Shown here: positions 1-7,019 of the stretch, piece by piece
Numbering within the stretch: position 1 is the first letter of the stretch
How the letters are laid out: every line of letters begins with the position of its first letter
Assembly: GCA_002401105.1 (NCBI GenBank)
Contig: NVSD01000026.1
Coordinates: 1-8,656, forward strand
Length of the DNA: 8,656 bases
Origin: Flavobacteriaceae bacterium
Lineage (GTDB): Bacteria > Bacteroidota > Bacteroidia > Flavobacteriales > Flavobacteriaceae
Reading direction: 5' to 3'
Notes under the pieces: model-generated
Database searches by the model: none
What the model was told of the DNA's origin: nothing
What the model saw: only the letters and a program-made list of their open reading frames with translations
Program-made: the position numbers and the translations under genes

Positions 1-1
1 C

Positions 2-3000
2 AAAAAATACTGGAAAAGTGTTGAAGAGCTAGGAGAATCTAGTGCTGTTGTTGATACGTTAAGACAAAATGAGTTTGTTGAAGAAATTCCTACAGATGAA
101 TTTTTAGGTGATAAAGAAACATTAGAGTCTTCTTCTACCACGCGTCGTGACTTCTTAAAATATGTTGGGTTTACTACAGCAGCTGCTTCATTAGCTGCCT
201 GTGAAGGACCTGTAGTGAAAACAATACCTTATGTAATAAAGCCAGAGGAAATTATCCCAGGTGTTGCAGATTATTATGCAACAACGATTGCAGATGGATT
301 TGATTTTGCAAATATTTTGGTAAAAGTTCGTGATGGACGTCCAATCAAAATTGAACCAAATAAAGAAGTTGGTGGAGCTACCAATGCAAGAGTGCAAGCC
401 TCTGTATTGTCATTATATGATAGTCAACGATTGCAAGCACCTACTGCTAATGGAGAGAAAATTGCATGGGCCGTTGCTGATACAGCAATCATCGCAAAAT
501 TAAACGAGTTAAAGGAAGCAAAATTACCGATTGTATTTTTATCGGGATCCTGTGCAAGTCCTTCAACCAAACGTTTAATTGGACAATTCAAAGAAAAATA
601 TGGAGATGTTCGCCACGTAATCTATGATTCAGTTTCTGAAACAGGAGCATTAGATGCATTTGAAGAAATGTATGGAACACGTGCACTCCCTGAATATAAT
701 TTAGAAAAAGCATCCGTAATTGTTTCTGTCGCAGCAGATTTCTTAGGAGATTGGCAAGGCGGAGGGTTTGAAATTGGATATGCAAAAGGACGTATTCCTA
801 CCAATGGGAAAATGTCTCACCATGCACAGTTTGAATCTAATATGACACTTTCTGGAGCAAATGCTGACAATCGTACGCGTATCCGTCCATCGCAAGAAGG
901 AATGGTCTTGATAAAATTATATCAAGCGCTTACTGGAGGTGCTTCTACTACAGAGGAATCTAGCTTAAATACCGCCATCTTAAAAGCAGCAGCTAAATTA
1001 ATAGAAGCTGGAACTAAAGGAGTTGTATTGGCAGGTGCCAATGATAAAAATGCACAGTTAGTAGCCTTGGCTATTAATAAGGTAATCGGAAGTGAAGTAA
1101 TCAATCCAGCAGTGACTAAAAACGTGCGTCGTGGAAACGATGCAGAAGTTGCCCAGTTGATTACAGCAATGAATGCTGGTGAAATAGGAGCTGTATTTAC
1201 CTATAATGGGAATGCCGCTTATACGTTGCCAAATGCACAAGAATTTATTGCCGGTTTAAAGAAAGTACAATTATCAGTTTCTTTTTCAACGTCTGATGAC
1301 GAAACTGCTGCCGCTGTTCAATACGCATTAGCCACTCCTCATTATTTAGAGGCTTGGGGAGATGTAATGATTAAAACGGGAGAGTATAGTTTAATGCAAC
1401 CAACTATTCAACCATTATTTGACACACGTCAATACCAAGACAGTTTGTTAAAATGGATGGGTTCTGACCAATCTTTTTATGATTATTTAAAAGATTCATG
1501 GACTAACAATGTATTGGAAGGAGCTTCTTGGAATCAAGCATTGCATGATGGTGTATTTAACAGTCCTGTATCGGACGTTACTGTAACTGCTGTAGATGTT
1601 GATATAGACGCCGCGTTAAAAACCTTAGGGGAACAAACAAACGAAGGAGAGTTTGAATTGAAATTATATTCAAAAACAGGAATGGGTGATGGTCAAATGG
1701 CCAACAATCCATGGTTACAAGAATTACCAGATCCAATTTCAAGAGCCTCTTGGGATAACTACCTAACCATGTCTAAAGTAGATGCGGAAAATTTAGGTGT
1801 TAAGAACTGGCATGTTTCAAATGGAGCCTTAAATGGGAGCAATGTAGCAATTACCGTAAATGGTATTTCAGAAGTGTTACCTGTTATTATTCAACCAGGT
1901 CAAGCAGTAGGTTCTGTTGGATTGGCATTTGGATATGGAAGAAAAAACGGATTAAAAGAGGACATGCAAACCGGAGTGAATGCATTCCCTTTTTATAAAG
2001 GATATACCACCACTCAAACGGAGGTAAGTTTGAAATTAGTAGAAGGTGAGCATGAATTTGCTTGTGTTCAATTACAAAACACCTTAATGGGAAGAGGTGA
2101 TATCTTAAAAGAAACTACTTTAGATACTTTTAACGATCACTCTTTAAATCCAAAACGTACATGGAATAAAGTACCAATGGTAACTTTAAACCACAACGAA
2201 GTAGAAGCAACAACCGTTGATTTATGGACTAAATTTGATCGTTCTATCGGACATCACTTTAATTTATCGATTGATTTAAATGCTTGTACTGGATGTGGAG
2301 CCTGTGTCATTGCCTGTCACGCGGAGAACAATGTTCCTGTAGTAGGGAAGGCAGAGATTAGAATGAGTAGAGATATGCACTGGTTGCGTATTGACCGTTA
2401 TTACTCTTCTGAAGAAACATTTGTTGGAGATAACGAATTCAAAGATAACATTAGTGGTCTATTGGGAAAAACAGGTTCTGTACAAGGATTTAAGAAACTA
2501 GAAGATCCTTCGGACAATCCAGAGGTGGTATTCCAACCAGTAATGTGTCAGCATTGTAACCATGCACCTTGTGAAACAGTATGTCCTGTGGCAGCTACAT
2601 CACATGGTCGTCAAGGTCAGAATCAGATGGCTTATAACCGATGTGTTGGAACACGTTATTGTGCAAATAACTGTCCTTATAAAGTACGTCGTTTTAACTG
2701 GTTCCAATACCCAGAAAACAAAGAGTTTGATTTCAATATGAATGATGACTATGGTAAGATGGTATTGAATCCAGACGTAGTGGTGCGTTCAAGAGGGGTG
2801 ATGGAAAAATGTTCTATGTGTATTCAAATGACACAAGCAACTATTTTAGAAGCCAAGAAAGAAGGACGTGAAGTACGCAAAGATGAATTCCAAACAGCAT
2901 GTTCAAATGCATGTAGTTCTGGAGCAATGGTCTTTGGAGACATTAATAATAAAGAAGATAAAGTGGCTGCGTTAAAAGACGACAGACGTTCTTATCACTT

Positions 3001-3064
3001 ATTAGAACATGTCGGTACACAACCAAACGTTGTTTATCAAGTAAAAGTTACGAATAAAGCATAG
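2..3064 (+). CDS. actB: Alternative complex III subunit B (ActB), molybdopterin-like plus Fe-S protein; 5'-truncated by window edge
   Basis: The frame is open from position 2, giving 1020 residues. The true start lies a few codons to the left, judging by family length (about 1010-1040). A GTG at 215 is not the start: it falls after the export signal. Window residues 48-49 are the twin arginines of TRRDFLK, followed by a hydrophobic stretch and a lipobox-like LAAC with Cys67, so export by Tat and lipid anchoring on the periplasmic side are likely. Residues ~70-740 match the molybdopterin-oxidoreductase fold but contain no N-terminal CxxCxxxC cluster motif, in line with ACIII, where this domain carries no cofactor. 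Residues 762-971 hold four ferredoxin-type motifs: C762/765/768/772, C849/852/857/861, C881/887/891 with Thr884 replacing the missing Cys, and C937/940 with C967/971. These 15 Cys fit three [4Fe-4S] and one [3Fe-4S] cluster, which pass electrons from quinol towards the c hemes. actC follows 31 nt downstream. Databases often name this protein a Tat-variant-translocated molybdopterin oxidoreductase. Confidence 0.95.
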   Translation, partial: KKYWKSVEELGESSAVVDTLRQNEFVEEIPTDEFLGDKETLESSSTTRRDFLKYVGFTTAAASLAACEGPVVKTIPYVIKPEEIIPGVADYYATTIADGFDFANILVKVRDGRPIKIEPNKEVGGATNARVQASVLSLYDSQRLQAPTANGEKIAWAVADTAIIAKLNELKEAKLPIVFLSGSCASPSTKRLIGQFKEKYGDVRHVIYDSVSETGALDAFEEMYGTRALPEYNLEKASVIVSVAADFLGDWQGGGFEIGYAKGRIPTNGKMSHHAQFESNMTLSGANADNRTRIRPSQEGMVLIKLYQALTGGASTTEESSLNTAILKAAAKLIEAGTKGVVLAGANDKNAQLVALAINKVIGSEVINPAVTKNVRRGNDAEVAQLITAMNAGEIGAVFTYNGNAAYTLPNAQEFIAGLKKVQLSVSFSTSDDETAAAVQYALATPHYLEAWGDVMIKTGEYSLMQPTIQPLFDTRQYQDSLLKWMGSDQSFYDYLKDSWTNNVLEGASWNQALHDGVFNSPVSDVTVTAVDVDIDAALKTLGEQTNEGEFELKLYSKTGMGDGQMANNPWLQELPDPISRASWDNYLTMSKVDAENLGVKNWHVSNGALNGSNVAITVNGISEVLPVIIQPGQAVGSVGLAFGYGRKNGLKEDMQTGVNAFPFYKGYTTTQTEVSLKLVEGEHEFACVQLQNTLMGRGDILKETTLDTFNDHSLNPKRTWNKVPMVTLNHNEVEATTVDLWTKFDRSIGHHFNLSIDLNACTGCGACVIACHAENNVPVVGKAEIRMSRDMHWLRIDRYYSSEETFVGDNEFKDNISGLLGKTGSVQGFKKLEDPSDNPEVVFQPVMCQHCNHAPCETVCPVAATSHGRQGQNQMAYNRCVGTRYCANNCPYKVRRFNWFQYPENKEFDFNMNDDYGKMVLNPDVVVRSRGVMEKCSMCIQMTQATILEAKKEGREVRKDEFQTACSNACSSGAMVFGDINNKEDKVAALKDDRRSYHLLEHVGTQPNVVYQVKVTNKA
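137..202 (+). other. Twin-arginine signal with lipobox in ActB
   Basis: The segment reads TTRRDFLKYVGF, then an Ala-rich hydrophobic core ending in LAAC. The arginine pair is encoded at 143-148 and the candidate lipidated Cys at 200-202. At least 47 residues precede the arginines, far more than the usual Tat n-region, which explains the family label 'Tat-variant'. Lipid attachment is inferred from the LAAC pattern and from my recollection that the flavobacterial ACIII structure shows acylated cysteines. Cleavage itself is not visible from sequence. Confidence 0.8.
2285..2914 (+). other. Four-cluster ferredoxin-like domain of ActB
   Basis: Cysteine motifs lie at 2285-2317 (CxxCxxCxxxC), 2546-2584 (CxxCxxxxCxxxC), 2642-2674 (CVGTRYCANNC, one Cys short) and 2810-2914 (CxxC, then CxxxC 26 residues on). 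The arrangement resembles NrfC/DmsB-type electron-transfer subunits, in which motifs pair crosswise to bind four clusters. The Thr codon at 2651-2653 sits where a cubane ligand would be, so the cluster nearest the membrane subunit is expected to be [3Fe-4S]. Confidence 0.9.
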
Positions 3065-3095
3065 ATTATAAACAGATAATAATTAAATAAAAATT

Positions 3096-4484
3096 ATGTC
3101 TCATTACGAAGCACCTATTAGAGAGCCTTTGATTATTGGTAAAAAGAGTTATCATGACATTACGTTGGATATCGCTAGACCAGTTGAAGGGAAAGCAAAT
3201 AAATTATGGTGGGCTACATTTCTTGTCGCCTTGGCAGCCTTCCTTTGGGGATTGGGGTCAATATTTTATACCATAGGAACTGGAATTGGAGTTTGGGGAT
3301 TGAATAAAACTGTGGGCTGGGCCTGGGATATTACCAACTTTGTTTGGTGGGTAGGTATCGGACACGCAGGAACCTTAATTTCAGCAGTACTATTATTATT
3401 CCGTCAAAAATGGCGTATGGGGATTAACCGTTCTGCGGAAGCCATGACTATTTTTGCCGTTGTTCAAGCAGGATTATTCCCTATTATTCACATGGGGCGT
3501 GCATGGAATGCACATTTTGTGTTGCCTTTACCGAATCAGTTTGGATCTTTATGGACCAACTTTAATTCCCCGTTATTATGGGATGTATTCGCAATTTCAA
3601 CGTATTTATCAGTATCATTGGTTTTCTGGTGGACGGGTTTATTACCTGATTTTGCCATGTTACGTGACCGAGCAGTGAAACCTTTCCAAAAGAAAATTTA
3701 CGGATTGTTAAGTTTTGGTTGGACAGGAAGAGCAAAAGACTGGCAACGTTTTGAAGAAGTATCATTGGTGTTAGCTGGTTTGGCGACTCCTCTTGTACTT
3801 TCTGTACACACGATTGTATCTTTTGATTTTGCAACGTCAGTAATTCCAGGATGGCATACGACTATCTTCCCACCTTATTTTGTGGCAGGAGCTGTATTCT
3901 CTGGATTTGCGATGGTAAATACCTTGTTAATTATTATGCGTAAAGTAGTGAGCTTAGAGGCTTATATTACCATACAACATATCGAATTAATGAACATTGT
4001 AATTATGGTTACAGGTTCTATCGTAGGTTGTGCGTATATCACCGAGTTATTTATTGCATGGTATTCAGGAGTTGAATATGAACAGTACGCATTTTTAAAT
4101 AGAGCAACGGGACCTTATTGGTGGGCTTATTTATTTATGATGTCTTGTAATGTATTGTCTCCACAATTTATGTGGTTTAAAAGATTAAGAACAAGTATTA
4201 TGTTCTCTTTCTTTATTGCATTAGTCGTAAATGTTGGAATGTGGTTTGAACGTTTTGTAATTATTGTAACGTCATTACACAGAGATTATTTACCATCATC
4301 ATGGACTATGTTCTCACCTACATTTGTAGATATAGGTATTTATGTTGGAACTATAGGATTCTTCTTTGTACTTTTCCTATTATATGCACGTACATTCCCA
4401 GTGATTGCACAAGCAGAGGTAAAATCGATTTTGAAATCATCAGGAGAGCATTATAAAAAATTAAGAGACGGAAATCATGAGTAA
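3096..4484 (+). CDS. actC: Alternative complex III subunit C (ActC), NrfD-like quinol-oxidising membrane protein
   Basis: This 462-residue, very hydrophobic protein has about ten predicted membrane helices (roughly 37-58, 82-103, 115-132, 160-184, 221-243, 258-282, 295-323, 338-356, 368-392, 410-431). It matches the NrfD/PsrC family and is recognisable as ActC from its N-terminal SHYEAPIRE and KSYHDITLDIA segments and the IHMGRAWNAHFVLPLPNQFG region. In ACIII, ActC binds menaquinol next to the [3Fe-4S] cluster of ActB. His132, His140, Asp163, His238 and Asp244 are polar residues in or beside helices and are candidates for quinol binding or proton transfer, by inference only. The ATG at 3096 gives the family's usual N-terminus. 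It is preceded by an A/T-rich leader without a Shine-Dalgarno, as is normal in Bacteroidota. The 3' end overlaps actD by 8 nt. No promoter box is visible in the 31-nt gap after actB, so co-transcription is likely. Confidence 0.95.
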   Translation: MSHYEAPIREPLIIGKKSYHDITLDIARPVEGKANKLWWATFLVALAAFLWGLGSIFYTIGTGIGVWGLNKTVGWAWDITNFVWWVGIGHAGTLISAVLLLFRQKWRMGINRSAEAMTIFAVVQAGLFPIIHMGRAWNAHFVLPLPNQFGSLWTNFNSPLLWDVFAISTYLSVSLVFWWTGLLPDFAMLRDRAVKPFQKKIYGLLSFGWTGRAKDWQRFEEVSLVLAGLATPLVLSVHTIVSFDFATSVIPGWHTTIFPPYFVAGAVFSGFAMVNTLLIIMRKVVSLEAYITIQHIELMNIVIMVTGSIVGCAYITELFIAWYSGVEYEQYAFLNRATGPYWWAYLFMMSCNVLSPQFMWFKRLRTSIMFSFFIALVVNVGMWFERFVIIVTSLHRDYLPSSWTMFSPTFVDIGIYVGTIGFFFVLFLLYARTFPVIAQAEVKSILKSSGEHYKKLRDGNHE

Positions 4485-5001
4485 GAAAGTAATACAAGCA
4501 ATGTATAATGATGATGATATCCTTATGGATGCTGTAAAAGAAGTTCGTGCAGCCAATCATCATATAGAAGAAGTATACACACCATTTCCTGTACATGGTT
4601 TAGACAAAGCTATGGGCTTGAAACCAACGCGCCTTGCCATCGCCGCTTTTATTTACGGTTGTATCGGGCTGTGTTTTGCCACTTGGATGATGAATTATAT
4701 GATGATCGAGGATTGGCCTCAAGATATTGGAGGGAAACCGAACATGTCTTATGTTCAAAATATGCCGGCATTTGTGCCAATTATGTTTGAATTGACCATC
4801 TTTTTTGCAGCGCATTTAATGGTAATTACTTTTTATATGAGAAGTAGATTATGGCCATTTAAAGATGCAGAAAATCCAGATCCACGTACCACTGATGATA
4901 TGTTTGTAATGGAAATAGCTTTAGACGGAAACGAAGACGAAATGTCTGCTTTCTTAACAAAAACTGGAGCCATCGAATTAAAAGTAACCGAAAAGCTTTA
5001 A
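4477..5001 (+). CDS. actD: Alternative complex III subunit D (ActD), DUF3341 membrane protein
   Basis: This 174-residue protein belongs to the DUF3341 family, recognisable from the SKKVIQAMY start, EEVYTPFPVHGLDKAMGL and the C-terminal domain with DDMFVMEI. It has two predicted membrane helices (about 51-73 and 97-121) flanked by a soluble N-terminal domain and a C-terminal domain after RSRLWPFKDAENPDPRT. In ACIII it packs beside ActC/ActF on the cytoplasmic side and carries no cofactor; no metal or heme motif is present here. Its ATG lies inside the last codons of actC (overlap 4477-4484), suggesting translational coupling and matched stoichiometry. actE starts only 5 nt after its stop. The start is well supported because the usual N-terminus follows directly. 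Confidence 0.94.
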   Translation: MSKKVIQAMYNDDDILMDAVKEVRAANHHIEEVYTPFPVHGLDKAMGLKPTRLAIAAFIYGCIGLCFATWMMNYMMIEDWPQDIGGKPNMSYVQNMPAFVPIMFELTIFFAAHLMVITFYMRSRLWPFKDAENPDPRTTDDMFVMEIALDGNEDEMSAFLTKTGAIELKVTEKL

Positions 5002-5006
5002 GAGAA

Positions 5007-5564
5007 ATGAAAAACTCAATTAAATATATTGCCGTATTGATGTTGTCAGTTTTGATGACCTCTTGCTGGACAGATAAATCGATACGTAACTATCAGTACA
5101 TGCCAGACATGTATGAGTCTATAGGATATGAAACCTACAGTGTGAATCCTTCTTTTAAAAATGGATTAACATCACAACTTCCAGTGGAAGGTACGATAGC
5201 TCGTGGTCATGCATTTCCTTATGCCTACGAAAATACGACTGCAGGATATGAATTAGCAAAAGCAAAATTAAGTTCACCTATCGAAGCAACTGCTGCTAAC
5301 CTTGAAAATGGAAAAGCAATGTATACGATCTATTGTATTTCGTGTCATGGTAAAACAGGAGCTGGAGATGGAGTCTTAGTAAAACGCGAAAAATTCTTAG
5401 GAATTCCTAATTATAAAGACCGTGCTATTACAGAAGGTTCTATTTACCATGTAATTATGTATGGTAGAAATATGATGGGATCTCATGCATCACAGTTAAC
5501 GGGAAAAGAACGTTGGCAGGTGACCATGTATGTGGAGCAACTGAGAAACGATTTAATTAAATAA
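5007..5564 (+). CDS. actE: Alternative complex III subunit E (ActE), monoheme cytochrome c lipoprotein
   Basis: This 185-residue protein starts with a lipoprotein signal: Lys at 2 and 6, a hydrophobic core at 7-17 and lipobox LMTSC with Cys20 as the acylated residue. It should therefore be anchored on the periplasmic face of the inner membrane. A single c-type heme motif, CISCHG (Cys110, Cys113, His114), begins a cytochrome c domain. Met156 or Met157 in RNMMGS is the probable distal heme ligand. Residues 21-95 form the typical ActE N-terminal arm (YQYMPDMYES onwards) that packs along the complex. In ACIII this heme relays electrons from ActA towards the oxidase. The gene sits 5 nt after actD and 25 nt before actF, inside the same operon. 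Heme attachment needs the cytochrome c maturation system, which is not in the window. Confidence 0.95.
   Translation: MKNSIKYIAVLMLSVLMTSCWTDKSIRNYQYMPDMYESIGYETYSVNPSFKNGLTSQLPVEGTIARGHAFPYAYENTTAGYELAKAKLSSPIEATAANLENGKAMYTIYCISCHGKTGAGDGVLVKREKFLGIPNYKDRAITEGSIYHVIMYGRNMMGSHASQLTGKERWQVTMYVEQLRNDLIK
5334..5348 (+). other. c-type heme attachment site CISCH in ActE
   Basis: The codons encode Cys110-Ile-Ser-Cys113-His114, the CxxCH motif for covalent heme binding, with His114 as the proximal ligand. It is the only CxxCH in the translated window, so ActE contributes one heme and any others must come from ActA upstream. Confidence 0.95.
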
Positions 5565-5589
5565 TAAACGAAGATAGAATTTAAAAGAT

Positions 5590-6924
5590 ATGTATACATT
5601 TTCAAGTAAATTAAAAACATTTTCGTTTGCCTTAATGATTATTGGCGCTTTAGGTGTTGGTTACGGATTTTTGTCTGCACCGAGCACCTTAGAAGATGTG
5701 AAAGAAATGTTGTCTCATGAGAGTCATGATACACATGCTGTGGATACACATGTTGCAGATGCGCATGCTACAGAAGAACATACTACAGAAGGACATGCTG
5801 CAACAACTCATGGAAATGAGGATGCACATGCCATTCATGTATTGCATCAGTTACAAAACAGACCTTGGTCTGCCTTGTACATCGCAATCTTCTTTTTCTT
5901 ATTAATCTCATTAGCCACCTTAGCGTTTTATGCCATTCAGCATGCGACACAAGCAGGTTGGTCTATTGTATTATTCAGAGTTATGGAAGCCATTGCGGCC
6001 TATCTTCCAATTGGAGGTATCTTATTGTTTGTTTTCTTGATGTTATCAGGAGCCCACATGAACCACTTATTTGTATGGATGGATCCAGAAGTGGTTGCAG
6101 GAGATACACTATTAGAAAATAAGGCAGGATATTTAAACGTTCCTTTCTTTTTATTAAGAGCTGCTATTTATATTGCAGGATGGTCATTTTTCCAATGGCA
6201 CTCTCGTAAATTAACAATGGCTCAGGATAAAGTAGATACTGGAAATTACCGTAAATTATTCAAACGTTCTGCGGCATTTTTAGTCTTTTTCTTAATTACT
6301 GAATCTATGATGTCTTGGGATTGGATTATGTCCTTAGATCCTCACTGGTTTTCTACCTTATTTGGATGGTATATCTTTTCAAGTGGTATTGTATCAGCAG
6401 TAACTGTGATCGCCTTAGTAACCATGTATCTTAAATCACAAGGGTATTTAGAGATCGTAAGTGATAGTCATTTACACGATTTAGCAAAATACATGTTTGG
6501 ATTCTCTGTATTCTGGACCTATTTATGGTTTTCACAATTTATGTTAATCTGGTATGCAAATATTCCAGAGGAGGTAACTTATTTTATTACACGATTTGAA
6601 GACTATCGTTTGCCATTTTTAGGAATGGTTGGATTGAACTTTGTCTTCCCTGTTTTAGTGTTGATAAATAGTGATTTTAAACGTGTAAACTGGTTCGTTA
6701 TAATAACAGGTATTGTTATTTTAATAGGACATTATATTGATATTTTTGTAATGGTGATGCCTGCTACAGTAGGGAAACAATGGTTTATAGGAATTCCAGA
6801 AATAGGATCGGTAATGTTAATTGCAGGGATCTTTATTTATGTGGTATTTAATGCCTTGTCTAAAGCGCCATTAATTGTTAAAAACAATCCTTATATCAAA
6901 GAAAGTGAAGGTTTTCACTACTAG
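5590..6924 (+). CDS. actF: Alternative complex III subunit F (ActF), second NrfD-like membrane protein
   Basis: This 444-residue protein has about ten predicted membrane helices (roughly 9-29, 93-117, 131-155, 182-202, 225-245, 254-280, 298-321, 341-360, 367-390, 400-420). The motifs SMMSWDWIMSLDPHWFSTLFGWY and FWTYLWFSQFMLIWY, shown here only as landmarks, identify ActF. Databases call it quinol:cytochrome c oxidoreductase. It is paralogous to ActC and is thought to take part in proton movement rather than primary quinol oxidation. Between helices 1 and 2 lies a loop (residues 43-86) with eleven histidines, six of them spaced exactly five residues apart. The loop should face the periplasm if the short N-terminus is cytoplasmic. 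The ATG at 5590 gives the familiar MYTFSSKLKTF start. It is the last act gene: its stop lies 21 nt before a strong terminator, so the operon ends here and has no actG. Confidence 0.94.
   Translation: MYTFSSKLKTFSFALMIIGALGVGYGFLSAPSTLEDVKEMLSHESHDTHAVDTHVADAHATEEHTTEGHAATTHGNEDAHAIHVLHQLQNRPWSALYIAIFFFLLISLATLAFYAIQHATQAGWSIVLFRVMEAIAAYLPIGGILLFVFLMLSGAHMNHLFVWMDPEVVAGDTLLENKAGYLNVPFFLLRAAIYIAGWSFFQWHSRKLTMAQDKVDTGNYRKLFKRSAAFLVFFLITESMMSWDWIMSLDPHWFSTLFGWYIFSSGIVSAVTVIALVTMYLKSQGYLEIVSDSHLHDLAKYMFGFSVFWTYLWFSQFMLIWYANIPEEVTYFITRFEDYRLPFLGMVGLNFVFPVLVLINSDFKRVNWFVIITGIVILIGHYIDIFVMVMPATVGKQWFIGIPEIGSVMLIAGIFIYVVFNALSKAPLIVKNNPYIKESEGFHY
5728..5817 (+). repeat. Degenerate 15-nt tandem repeat encoding xxHxx pentapeptides in actF
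   Basis: Six successive 15-nt units encode DTHAV, DTHVA, DAHAT, EEHTT, EGHAA and TTHGN (residues 47-76), with His at 49, 54, 59, 64, 69 and 74. Units share a (g/a)a(t/a)-(a/g)ca-cat-gct-like core but have diverged at many bases. This suggests old slippage-type expansion followed by drift. Acidic residues and Thr/Ala fill the other positions. Confidence 0.75.
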
Positions 6925-6945
6925 AAATTAAACATAATAACTCAT

Positions 6946-6984
6946 AAAAAAAGTCCTGAATTAGTTTTATTCAGGATTTTTTTT
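6946..6984 (+). terminator. Strong intrinsic terminator after actF
   Basis: A perfect 8-bp stem (TCCTGAAT at 6954-6961 with ATTCAGGA at 6969-6976) closes a 7-nt loop. It is extended by a G-U pair and seven A-T pairs (A tract 6946-6952, T tract 6978-6984). The run of eight T after the stem is the usual release signal. With an A tract on the other side it would also work on the minus strand, although no minus-strand gene is seen. It separates the act operon from the cox genes. Confidence 0.92.
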
Positions 6985-6998
6985 ATATTTGGGATACT
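6961..6998 (+). promoter_or_regulatory. Predicted Bacteroidota-type promoter for coxB
   Basis: TATATTTG at 6984-6991 matches the -7 consensus TAnnTTTG exactly. TTAG at 6961-6964, separated by 19 nt, matches the -33 TTTG box at three of four bases. Transcription would begin near 6996-6998, giving a leader of about 22-24 nt before the coxB ATG. The promoter overlaps the terminator hairpin: the -33 region is in the loop side and the -7 box begins on the last T of the T tract. It is predicted from consensus only. Confidence 0.6.
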
Positions 6999-7019
6999 AT
7001 TACTAACTAACAAACTATA

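Noticed and set aside
588..804. Minus-strand open frames of 60-65 codons inside actB
   Set aside because: They lie opposite a strongly recognised gene, have no recognisable motifs or leader signals, and overlap each other.
215..2230. A catalytic molybdenum enzyme
   Set aside because: Gene order and missing cluster motif show this is the non-catalytic ActB domain, despite the common database name.
2642..2674. Missing Cys in ActB as a mutation or sequencing error
   Set aside because: The substitution agrees with the known single [3Fe-4S] cluster of ACIII, and the frame is intact.
215..3064. GTG at 215 as the start of the first gene
   Set aside because: The same frame is open back to position 2 and encodes a Tat signal with lipobox and a conserved leader. 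The real start is left of the window.
3562..3834. 90-codon minus-strand open frame inside actC
   Set aside because: It is an antisense shadow of the ActC membrane helices with no family resemblance that I can see and no promoter.
4351..4596. Minus-strand open frame across the actC-actD junction
   Set aside because: It is antisense to two well-supported genes, and its Ile/Tyr/Phe-rich composition is what AT-rich antisense sequence gives.
5717..5905. Met/His-rich 62-codon plus-strand frame in actF
   Set aside because: It is the shifted reading of the His repeat (cat-g read as atg), so its composition is a by-product of the actF repeat.
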